Shown: piece by piece, positions 1 through 5,804 of the stretch | Numbering within the stretch: position 1 is the first letter of the stretch | Layout of the letters: each line of letters starts with the position of its first letter | Origin: Candidatus Bipolaricaulota bacterium | Lineage (GTDB): Bacteria; Bipolaricaulota; Bipolaricaulia; Bipolaricaulales; Bipolaricaulaceae | Assembly: GCA_014360945.1 (NCBI GenBank) | Contig: JACIWM010000072.1 | Span: 1-5,804, forward strand | DNA length: 5,804 bases | Reading direction: 5' to 3' | The notes under the pieces: model-generated | Database searches by the model: none | What the model was told of the DNA's origin: nothing | The model's input: the letters and a program-made list of their open reading frames with translations, nothing else | Made by a program: the position numbers and the translations under genes

Positions 1-312
1 TTTCTCGTTGCCCAAGAAGATAATATGGTTGTAGGGTATATTATATTTTGGATAAGGTTTGAAAATGAGGGACATATCATATCACTAGCAGTTGACAAGA
101 AATATCGCCGCAGAAAATTCGGAACAAGGCTTGTACAAGCGGCAATAGACATTTTTGAAAAATTTGGCGTTAATATTGTTAAATTAGAGGTTAGGGCGAA
201 AAATGTAGGGGCTATAAAATTTTATAAGAGCCTAGGGTTTAAAGAAGAGAATAGGATACCACATTATTATGAGAATGGTGACGATGCAGTGGTGATGAAA
301 AAAGAACTATAA
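1..312 (+). CDS. rimI: RimI/Ard1-like GNAT N-acetyltransferase, 3' part (5' end outside window)
   Basis: The frame is open from base 1 to the TAA at 310-312, giving 103 residues of the C-terminal part of a GNAT acetyltransferase. The ATG at 25 is probably internal: the eight codons before it (FLVAQEDN) continue the beta strand typical of RimI proteins, which are normally about 150 residues, so roughly the first 40-50 residues are missing. What is seen: the VVGYIIFWIRF strand, then GHIISLAVDKKYRRR leading into the acetyl-CoA pyrophosphate loop (residues 36-42), then the C-terminal family signature AKNVGAIKFYKSLGF and a closing HYYENGDDAVVM strand. Archaeal RimI/Ard1 homologues transfer acetyl from acetyl-CoA to protein N-termini in the cytoplasm; whether the target here is ribosomal protein S18 or a broader set cannot be told. 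Odd point: the loop reads RRRKFG, with lysine where RxxGxG has its first glycine. It lies 13 bases before carA, probably in the same transcript. Confidence 0.88.
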   Translation, partial: FLVAQEDNMVVGYIIFWIRFENEGHIISLAVDKKYRRRKFGTRLVQAAIDIFEKFGVNIVKLEVRAKNVGAIKFYKSLGFKEENRIPHYYENGDDAVVMKKEL

Positions 313-316
313 AACT

Positions 317-323
317 GGTGATC
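317..323 (+). promoter_or_regulatory. Ribosome-binding site of carA (GGTGATC)
   Basis: GGTGATC is a seven-base exact match to the complement of the usual archaeal 16S rRNA 3' end (GATCACCTCCT). It ends two bases before the ATG at 326 and fixes that start. It lies in the 13-base gap after the acetyltransferase stop, which has no room for a TATA/BRE promoter, so carA is expected to be read from a transcript starting further upstream. Confidence 0.75.
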
Positions 324-325
324 TA

Positions 326-1408
326 ATGGTTAAAGAAGCTAAGCTTGCCCTGGAGGATGGAACCCTACTCAAGGGTGAGGGTTTCGGTTTCGAAACAGTT
401 AAAAGTGGAGAAGTCGTATTCGCAACTGGTATGACAGGCTATGTTGAAGCACTCACCGACCCATCATATAAGGGCCAAATTTTAATGTTAACATATCCCC
501 TCCAGGGAAACTATGGTATATCAAGTAAATGGTACCAATCAGATGGTATAAAAGCAGAGGGACTTATTGTAAGGGAACAATGCAAAAGGCCATCACATCA
601 CATGATGGAAAAGACACTTTCAGACTTCCTAGAAGAATATGAGATCCCTGGAATCAGTGGTGTTGATACAAGAGCCCTAACAATAAAAATAAGGGAAAAA
701 GGGACCATGAAGGGGGCTCTAGCGACTGAGGAGATTGATGATGATGAACTTCTAAGATTGGCCATGGAACAACCAGACATACGTGAATTAGATCTTGTAG
801 ATAAAGTCTCCGTAAAGGAGCCTAAGATTTTGCATGAAGAACACAACAATAGAATCGCTATAATAGACTGCGGAACAAAAAACAATATAATAAAAGCCTT
901 CCTGGAAAGGGAGGTTAGCGTGGCCCTTCTACCATATAATACAAGCCCAGATAGGATACTGGAATATGACCCTGATGCCATACTAGTATCAAACGGTCCT
1001 GGAGACCCAACAAGGGTCAAAGAGGCTATAGAAACAGTTAAGAGGTTATCAGAGAGGCTTCCGATATTCGGGATCTGCCTTGGTCAACAAATAATAGCAT
1101 TAGCATTCAATGCGAAAATATACAAGATGAAATTCGGACACAGAGGAGCCAACCAACCAGTTAAAAACCTAGAAACGGGAGAAGTCTCCATAACATCACA
1201 AAACCATGGCTTTGCAATAGACCCAAAATCAACAGACGAAAAAAGTATCAAAATAACCCACTTAAACCTTAATGACGGGACAGTTGAAGGAATACAACAT
1301 CGAGAACTACCCATTATGGGCGTCCAATACCATCCAGAAGCCGGACCAGGACCACATGACACATACAACGTTTTTGACAAATTCGTGAAGATAATGAAAG
1401 AATATTAG
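326..1408 (+). CDS. carA: Carbamoyl-phosphate synthetase small subunit (glutamine amidotransferase)
   Basis: Cytoplasmic subunit that hydrolyses glutamine and passes ammonia to CarB for carbamoyl phosphate synthesis, feeding pyrimidine and arginine biosynthesis. The 360 residues are close to the usual CarA length (about 350-390). Residues 1 to about 135 form the CarA-specific N-terminal domain, with the signature FATGMTGYVEALTDPSYKGQ (32-51) and GVDTRAL (112-118). Residues about 175-360 are a class I glutamine amidotransferase domain: SNGPGDP (222-228), nucleophile elbow GICLGQQ with Cys251, GHRGANQPV (271-279; bacterial versions usually have GHHG), QNHGFAID (292-299), and the catalytic His336 and Glu338 in VQYHPEAGPGP. 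The Cys-His-Glu triad is complete, so glutaminase activity is expected. The ATG at 326 follows a near-ideal ribosome-binding site. The TAG stop lies 10 bases before carB, consistent with coordinated synthesis of the two subunits. No frameshift or truncation is seen. Confidence 0.97.
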   Translation: MVKEAKLALEDGTLLKGEGFGFETVKSGEVVFATGMTGYVEALTDPSYKGQILMLTYPLQGNYGISSKWYQSDGIKAEGLIVREQCKRPSHHMMEKTLSDFLEEYEIPGISGVDTRALTIKIREKGTMKGALATEEIDDDELLRLAMEQPDIRELDLVDKVSVKEPKILHEEHNNRIAIIDCGTKNNIIKAFLEREVSVALLPYNTSPDRILEYDPDAILVSNGPGDPTRVKEAIETVKRLSERLPIFGICLGQQIIALAFNAKIYKMKFGHRGANQPVKNLETGEVSITSQNHGFAIDPKSTDEKSIKITHLNLNDGTVEGIQHRELPIMGVQYHPEAGPGPHDTYNVFDKFVKIMKEY

Positions 1409-1414
1409 GGGATC
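1408..1414 (+). promoter_or_regulatory. Ribosome-binding site of carB, overlapping the carA stop
   Basis: GGGGATC differs by one base from the GGTGATC seen before carA and ends four bases before the carB ATG at 1419. Its first G is the last base of the carA TAG stop, so ribosomes finishing carA would stop on top of it. Translational coupling of the two subunits is therefore plausible, but this is inferred from spacing only. Confidence 0.5.
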
Positions 1415-1418
1415 ACAG

Positions 1419-4400
1419 ATGCCACGGGATAAAAGCATAAAAAAGGTGCTTATAATAGGTTCAGGGCCGATCCAGATAGGACAAGCGGCCGAATTCGACT
1501 ACTCAGGTTCCCAAGCATGTAAAGCCCTGAGAGAGGAGGGTGTTAAGACAATACTAGTCAATTCAAACCCAGCAACGATCCAAACAGACATGGAGATGGC
1601 TGATAAAGTCTATATTGAACCATTAACACCAGAGATAGTGGCCAAGATTATAGAAAAGGAAAAACCAGACGCTCTACTCCCAACTATGGGTGGACAGACA
1701 GGCCTAAACGTTGCAACAGGACTAGCACAAATAGGGGCACTAGAAGATGTTAAGGTCATAGGCTCATCCATTGAGACAATAAGGAACGTCGAAGACAGAG
1801 ACCTCTTCGACAGCCTCATGAAAAAGCTTAACGAACCAGTACCCAAGGCAAAGGCTGTTGAATCAATTGAAGAGGCCTTAGAGGCCGTTAAAGAGATAGG
1901 TTACCCTGTTATCGTGAGACCAGCATTCACACTAGGAGGGACTGGTGGAGGAGTGGCCCACAACCCAGAAGAACTCAAGGAAGTGGTCACAAGAGGCCTT
2001 GAAATGAGCTTCATAAACCAGGTCCTCATAGACCAATCAGTACTAGGCTGGAAAGAATTCGAATACGAGGTTATGCGGGACAAAAATGACACATGCATCA
2101 TCGTCTGTAACATGGAAAACATAGACCCAATGGGCATACACACAGGTGAGAGTATAGTTGTTGCACCAGCCCAGACACTAAGTGATGAAGAAAACCAAAA
2201 GCTCAGAGACGCGTCCCTCAAGATAATAAGAGCCCTTAAAATCGAGGGAGGATGTAACATACAATTCGCAGTGCACCCTCAGACAGGGGAATATAAAGTC
2301 ATCGAAGTGAATCCAAGGGTTAGCCGGAGCAGTGCACTAGCATCCAAGGCAACAGGCTACCCCATAGCCAAGATAGCTGCCAAGATAGCCATAGGCCTCA
2401 CACTCGACGAAATACAAAATGATATCACAAAAGAAACACCAGCCTCATTCGAACCAAGCATAGACTATGTAGTGACTAAAATACCCCGCTGGCCATTCGA
2501 CAAATTCAGGGAAATAGACAGGCACATTGGGGTCCAGATGAAATCCACAGGAGAAGTCATGGCTATCGGCAGGACAATGGAGGAATCCTTGCATAAGGCT
2601 ATAAGATCATTAGATATTGGAAGATATGGTTTTGAAGAAGTTCCATTCACCACTGGCGACCTTGCCAATCCCACCGATGAAAGATTATTCCAAGTATACA
2701 CAGCATTAAAAAATGGGATGAGCATTGATAAAGTCTATGAACTTACAAAGATTGATAAATTCTTCCTATACAAAATACTTAAGATAATAAAGTTTGAAAA
2801 GTCCCTCAAAAGGGGGGGAATAGACCCCAAAACATTAAAAAGGGCCAAAAGATTGGGTTTTTCAGACAAGAAAATAGCCCAACTTACAGGTTTAAAAGAA
2901 AAGGAAATACGTGACCTACGCAAAAAGCATGATATAAAACCAGTATATAAGATGGTTGACACCTGTGCCGCCGAATTCGAAGCCAAAACACCATATTATT
3001 ATGGATCCTATGACATGGAAGATGAGGTGGAGGTTTCAAAGAAACCAAAAGTCCTAATAATAGGATCAGGGCCCATAAGGATAGGCCAGGGCATAGAATT
3101 TGACTATTGTTGTGTCCATGCGACCATGGCCTTCAGAGAGGAAGGATTCGAAACAATAATGGTAAACAACAACCCAGAAACAGTAAGTACGGACTATGAC
3201 ATATCAGATAAACTCTACTTCGAACCCTTAACCCTAGAGGATGTGCTAGCCATAATCAACAAAGAAAAACCAGACGGAGTCGTGGTCCAATTCGGAGGCC
3301 AAACATCAATTAACCTCGCAGTTCCACTCGCAAAAGAAGGGGTAAGGATACTTGGAACGCCACATGAGAGCATTGACAAAGTTGAAGATCGTGAAAGATT
3401 CACAAAGGTCTTGGAAAAACTGAAGATACCCCAAGCCCCATATGGTATAGCAAAATCATTCGAAGACGCCAGACGCGTCGCTGAAAAAATAGGATACCCA
3501 GTGCTTGTAAGACCATCATACGTCCTCGGTGGGAGGGCAATGGAGATAGTCTACGACGAAAAAGAACTTGAAGAGTATATGGAAGAGGCTGTCAGAGTTT
3601 CCCCAAAACATCCAATACTCGTTGACAAATTCCTAGAGGATGCCATAGAAGTTGACGTCGACGCATTATGCGATGGCGAAGAAGTCTACATAGGGGGGAT
3701 CATGGAACATATAGAAGAAGCAGGTGTCCACTCAGGAGATTCGGCATGTGTCATGCCACCACAGACCATCCCAGAGAATATAATAAAAATCATAAAAGAT
3801 TACACAAGAAAACTTGCACTAGAACTAAAGGTTGTGGGGTTAATAAACATACAATATGCTGTTAAAGCCAATGAAGACCCACCAGTCTATATACTCGAAG
3901 CCAACCCCAGGGCGAGCAGGACAGTACCTTTCGTGAGCAAGGCAACAGGAGTGCCACTGGCAAAAGTCGCCGCGAAGCTCATGCTAGGCGAAAAATTATC
4001 ATCAATGGGCTTGACTTCAGAAAAAGAAATAGACCACGTGGCGGTTAAGGAATCTGTATTCCCATTCATTAAACTTCCAGGGGCCGACTCAGTCCTTGGA
4101 CCCGAGATGAAATCTACCGGTGAAAGCATGGGTATCGATGAAAACTTCGGCCTCGCCTATTACAAGTCACAACTTTCAGCCAATATGGAATTGCCAGTAG
4201 AAGGTAAAATCTTCATAAGTGTTAAGGACCCTGACAAGGCAAAAATAGCAGACATAGTGCAAAAAGCAGAGGAACTGGGATTCAAAGTTATAGCGACACG
4301 CGGCACTGCGGAGGCTGTGAAGAACATCTCAAAGGTGGAAGTTATAAATAAGGTGAGCCAAGCTTCGCCTAACATAAAAGACGCCATACTCTCTGGTGAA

Positions 4401-4595
4401 GTGGGACTTATAATAAACACGCCCTCTGGTAAACAATCAGCCGATGACGGATACATCATAAGGAGAATGGCTATAGAATTGGGAATACCATATGTCACAA
4501 CACTCGCGGGTGCAAGAGCGGCTTTAAACGCCATAGAAGCTGTTAAAATGGGTAAAATAACGGTTAAATCCCTCAATGAGTATCATGCATCCTAG
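1419..4595 (+). CDS. carB: Carbamoyl-phosphate synthetase large subunit, full length
   Basis: Synthetase subunit that makes carbamoyl phosphate from bicarbonate, CarA-derived ammonia and two ATP. At 1058 residues it has the usual length. It shows the classic internal duplication: residues about 8-400 (carboxyphosphate half) and 543-920 (carbamate-phosphorylating half) both open with VLIIGSGPI(Q/R)IGQ and an EFDY motif. First ATP-grasp: VRPAFTLGGTGGG (166-178) and EVNPRVSRSSALASKATG (296-313), with Glu296, Asn298 and Arg300 as metal/ATP ligands. Second: VRPSYVLGGRAMEIV (697-711) and EANPRASRTVPFVSKATG (827-844), with Glu827, Asn829 and Arg831. Between them lies a lysine-rich helical oligomerisation domain (about 401-542) ending in the conserved VDTCAAEFEAKTPYYYGSY. 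Residues about 925-1058 are the MGS-type allosteric domain (ATRGTAEAV, INTPSGK, TTLAGA), where nucleotides such as UMP act in bacterial enzymes; which effector acts here is unknown. No catalytic motif is missing. In Methanocaldococcus jannaschii the two halves are separate genes; here they are one. Confidence 0.98.
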   Translation: MPRDKSIKKVLIIGSGPIQIGQAAEFDYSGSQACKALREEGVKTILVNSNPATIQTDMEMADKVYIEPLTPEIVAKIIEKEKPDALLPTMGGQTGLNVATGLAQIGALEDVKVIGSSIETIRNVEDRDLFDSLMKKLNEPVPKAKAVESIEEALEAVKEIGYPVIVRPAFTLGGTGGGVAHNPEELKEVVTRGLEMSFINQVLIDQSVLGWKEFEYEVMRDKNDTCIIVCNMENIDPMGIHTGESIVVAPAQTLSDEENQKLRDASLKIIRALKIEGGCNIQFAVHPQTGEYKVIEVNPRVSRSSALASKATGYPIAKIAAKIAIGLTLDEIQNDITKETPASFEPSIDYVVTKIPRWPFDKFREIDRHIGVQMKSTGEVMAIGRTMEESLHKAIRSLDIGRYGFEEVPFTTGDLANPTDERLFQVYTALKNGMSIDKVYELTKIDKFFLYKILKIIKFEKSLKRGGIDPKTLKRAKRLGFSDKKIAQLTGLKEKEIRDLRKKHDIKPVYKMVDTCAAEFEAKTPYYYGSYDMEDEVEVSKKPKVLIIGSGPIRIGQGIEFDYCCVHATMAFREEGFETIMVNNNPETVSTDYDISDKLYFEPLTLEDVLAIINKEKPDGVVVQFGGQTSINLAVPLAKEGVRILGTPHESIDKVEDRERFTKVLEKLKIPQAPYGIAKSFEDARRVAEKIGYPVLVRPSYVLGGRAMEIVYDEKELEEYMEEAVRVSPKHPILVDKFLEDAIEVDVDALCDGEEVYIGGIMEHIEEAGVHSGDSACVMPPQTIPENIIKIIKDYTRKLALELKVVGLINIQYAVKANEDPPVYILEANPRASRTVPFVSKATGVPLAKVAAKLMLGEKLSSMGLTSEKEIDHVAVKESVFPFIKLPGADSVLGPEMKSTGESMGIDENFGLAYYKSQLSANMELPVEGKIFISVKDPDKAKIADIVQKAEELGFKVIATRGTAEAVKNISKVEVINKVSQASPNIKDAILSGEVGLIINTPSGKQSADDGYIIRRMAIELGIPYVTTLAGARAALNAIEAVKMGKITVKSLNEYHAS

Positions 4596-4603
4596 TGTAG
4601 GAT

Positions 4604-4639
4604 CCACCCCATAGAATGTGGGGATTTCAAGGTTTTTTT
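4604..4639 (+). terminator. Putative carAB transcription terminator (weak stem plus T7 run)
   Basis: Nine bases after the carB stop, CCCCA (4607-4611) can pair with TGGGG (4619-4623) around a seven-base loop; an alternative pairing of ATCC (4602-4605) with GGAT (4622-4625) through a bulge is also possible. Ten bases further on is a run of seven T (4633-4639). In archaea a T-run on the non-template strand is the main termination signal, and it need not have a hairpin. The site lies where the carB transcript should end and just before the ribosome-binding site of the next gene. The stem is short, and partial read-through into the hydrolase is possible because no promoter is evident between them. 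Confidence 0.5.
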
Positions 4640-4640
4640 C

Positions 4641-4648
4641 AGGGATTC
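4641..4648 (+). promoter_or_regulatory. Ribosome-binding site deciding the amidohydrolase start
   Basis: AGGGATTC, a partial match to AGGTGATC, ends three bases before the ATG at 4652. The in-frame ATG at 4616 has no purine-rich site before it and lies in the loop of the putative terminator stem, so 4652 is the better start. Confidence 0.5.
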
Positions 4649-4651
4649 AAA

Positions 4652-5803
4652 ATGCTCGTTATTGAAAATGGTATTGTATTAGAAGGTATGGATTTAGACC
4701 CTAAAAGGGTGAATATTGCAATAGAAGATGGTAAAATAACGGAGATAAGTAGGGAAAAAATCCCATCAGATCATAAAATAGACGCAGAAGGGTGCATCAT
4801 AGCCCCTGGGTTTATAAATGCACATGTACACACTGCCGACAGCATCCTAAAGGACTTGGGTGATGGTAAAAGTTTAGATGAGATAGTGAAACCCCCAATG
4901 GGATTGAAACATAAGATGCTCGAGAACGCAAAAGACAAGGAAATCAAGGAGGCTACTAGGGCTTCCATTATAGAAATGATATCCACTGGTACCACAACCT
5001 TCATAGACTATAGGGAGGGGGGGATAAAGGGCATAAAATTACTTAAAAACGCACTAAAAGGTTTGCCTATAAATTCAATCATACTAGGAAGGGACCCAAT
5101 CTTTTTAGAGGAAAACCCAAGCACGACAAAGTTGAAAAATAGGATAATAAAACTTCTAAGATTCGCTGATGGGATAGGTCCGAGCGGATTCGGCGAAATA
5201 ACCGATGAAACAGCTCACAAGATCGTGGAAGAATGTGAAAAATGGGATAAAATAGCATCAATCCACGTAGCCGAAAGTATTAAAGCTCAGAGATTCTCAG
5301 TGGAAAAGACAGGTAAAAGTGAAGTGCAAAGGGCCATAGATGCAGGATTCCATTTACTTGTACATTTTACCAACCCACTCCCAGGGGACCTCCAACTAGT
5401 CTCAAAGAATAAAGCTACAATTGTCGCATGTCCAAGATCAAATGGGATGCTAGCAACAGGGATACCACCCATAGCAAAGATACATAAGAATGTTAACTTG
5501 CTCTTGGGAACCGATAATATAATGTTTAACGCGCCAGACATGTTCAGGGAAATGGAATACACCCTAAAGGTTACAAGAGCCCTTAAAGGGGGCTATTTCC
5601 ATCCCAGGGAAGTTTTGAAGATGGTGACAACAAACTTTCACAGATTCTTTGACAAAAAAATAGGATGCATAGCTGAGGGTTTCCAAGCAGATCTTATAAT
5701 AGTTGAATCCTTATCCAAGAACCCCTATCTTTCACTTATTAATAGAAGCCAATCGAAAAATATAAGATATGTTATAATAAAAGGTAAAATAGTTAAGAGG
5801 TGA
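4652..5803 (+). CDS. Amidohydrolase superfamily metal-dependent hydrolase, substrate unknown
   Basis: A 383-residue cytoplasmic protein of the amidohydrolase superfamily, in the cytosine deaminase/TRZ-ATZ-like group (COG0402 type). It opens with a small beta domain (MLVIENGIVLEG; IEDGKITEI) and enters the TIM barrel at APGFINAHVHTADS. The metal-site residues of the one-metal deaminase subtype are all visible: His58 and His60 (HVH), His205 (SIHVAES, with Glu208), His238 (LLVHFTNP) and Asp288 (LLGTDN); CPRSN (260-264) is another familiar barrel motif. No carboxylated-lysine type motif is seen. The C-terminus closes the beta domain with EGFQADLIIVE and VIIKGKIVKR. It is shorter than SAH/5'-deoxyadenosine deaminases (about 420-440), and the segment after Asp288 (NIMFNAPDMFREMEY) differs from the usual ASNN-like pattern, so the substrate should not be copied from those families. 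Aminohydrolysis of a nucleobase or similar ring is the best guess. The start at 4652 gives a normal N-terminus; starting at 4616 would add 12 unusual Phe/Gly/Gln-rich residues. Confidence 0.88.
   Translation: MLVIENGIVLEGMDLDPKRVNIAIEDGKITEISREKIPSDHKIDAEGCIIAPGFINAHVHTADSILKDLGDGKSLDEIVKPPMGLKHKMLENAKDKEIKEATRASIIEMISTGTTTFIDYREGGIKGIKLLKNALKGLPINSIILGRDPIFLEENPSTTKLKNRIIKLLRFADGIGPSGFGEITDETAHKIVEECEKWDKIASIHVAESIKAQRFSVEKTGKSEVQRAIDAGFHLLVHFTNPLPGDLQLVSKNKATIVACPRSNGMLATGIPPIAKIHKNVNLLLGTDNIMFNAPDMFREMEYTLKVTRALKGGYFHPREVLKMVTTNFHRFFDKKIGCIAEGFQADLIIVESLSKNPYLSLINRSQSKNIRYVIIKGKIVKR
5797..5803 (+). promoter_or_regulatory. Possible ribosome-binding site for a gene beyond the right edge
   Basis: GAGGTGA, a seven-base match to the complement of the archaeal 16S 3' end, includes the TGA stop of the hydrolase. 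This would suit a following gene starting within a few bases, just outside the window. It could also be chance, since AGG codons are common here. Confidence 0.35.
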
Positions 5804-5804
5804 A

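Noticed and set aside
25..27. ATG as the true start of the acetyltransferase
   Set aside because: The frame is open to the window edge, the residues before it fit the RimI family, and starting here would lose the N-terminal part of the GNAT fold.
3668..3865. A 65-codon + strand frame in carB
   Set aside because: It overlaps the second ATP-grasp domain in another frame, and its Arg/His/Cys-rich product looks like out-of-frame translation.
4341..4350. GTTATAAATA as a TATA box for the downstream hydrolase
   Set aside because: It is about 300 bases upstream of the start, inside codons of the conserved MGS domain, and the region is A/T-rich enough to give such matches by chance. A distant promoter is not excluded, but nothing supports it.
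4160..4576. A 138-codon open frame on the minus strand within carB, and similar minus-strand frames at 598-1020, 1084-1380 and 1901-2260
   Set aside because: They lie wholly opposite strongly conserved carA and carB codons, have Ser/Leu/Ile-rich sequences typical of antisense shadows, and show no recognisable domain.
4616..4618. ATG as the start of the amidohydrolase
   Set aside because: It has no ribosome-binding site, lies in a likely terminator stem-loop, and would add 12 residues unlike the normal beta-strand N-terminus.
5017..5023. Second G7 run, in the amidohydrolase gene, as a programmed slip site
   Set aside because: It encodes Gly-Gly in an otherwise normal frame, has no pairing or stop arrangement that points to regulation, and its presence suggests G runs here mostly reflect GGG codon use.
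1..5804. CRISPR arrays, tRNA or rRNA genes, insertion sequences, attachment sites, or a defence or phage system
   Set aside because: Nearly the whole window is explained by four housekeeping-type genes; no spaced direct repeats, cloverleaf sequence, terminal inverted repeats or mobile-element proteins were seen.

Overview
The window looks like a chromosomal stretch from a methanogenic archaeon, most likely of the Methanobacteriales (Methanobacterium or Methanothermobacter-like). This rests on archaeal-type protein sequences, heavy use of ATA for isoleucine and AGG/AGA for arginine, short gaps between genes, and a GGTGATC ribosome-binding site that matches the complement of the archaeal 16S rRNA 3' end. 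The assignment is inferred from sequence character and memory of these families; no database search was made. All genes lie on the + strand and coding density is very high.

Layout: (1) positions 1-312 hold the 3' part of a RimI/Ard1-like GNAT N-acetyltransferase whose start is off the left edge. (2) After 13 bases comes carA (326-1408), the glutamine amidotransferase subunit of carbamoyl-phosphate synthetase. (3) After 10 bases comes carB (1419-4595), the full-length, two-halved synthetase subunit in a single reading frame. (4) A 56-base gap (4596-4651) holds a small GC-rich inverted repeat and a T7 run that probably ends the carAB transcript. (5) Positions 4652-5803 hold a complete metal-dependent hydrolase of the amidohydrolase superfamily (cytosine deaminase/chlorohydrolase-like group), substrate unknown.

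CarA releases ammonia from glutamine. CarB uses it with bicarbonate and two ATP to make carbamoyl phosphate, the shared precursor of pyrimidines and arginine. The acetyltransferase gene is packed tightly against carA, so it is probably co-transcribed, but no functional link is obvious. The amidohydrolase may act on a nucleobase, nucleoside or similar ring amine, which would fit loosely with pyrimidine metabolism, but that is inference.

This is mostly an ordinary housekeeping region. I found no CRISPR array, insertion sequence, tRNA, rRNA or clear phage or defence element, and no convincing undescribed system. The points that merit a second look are the uncharacterised amidohydrolase, a lysine in the acetyl-CoA loop of the GNAT protein, the putative terminator that also settles the amidohydrolase start, and a G7 run in the AT-rich linker of carB where a one-base slip would end translation after the first half.
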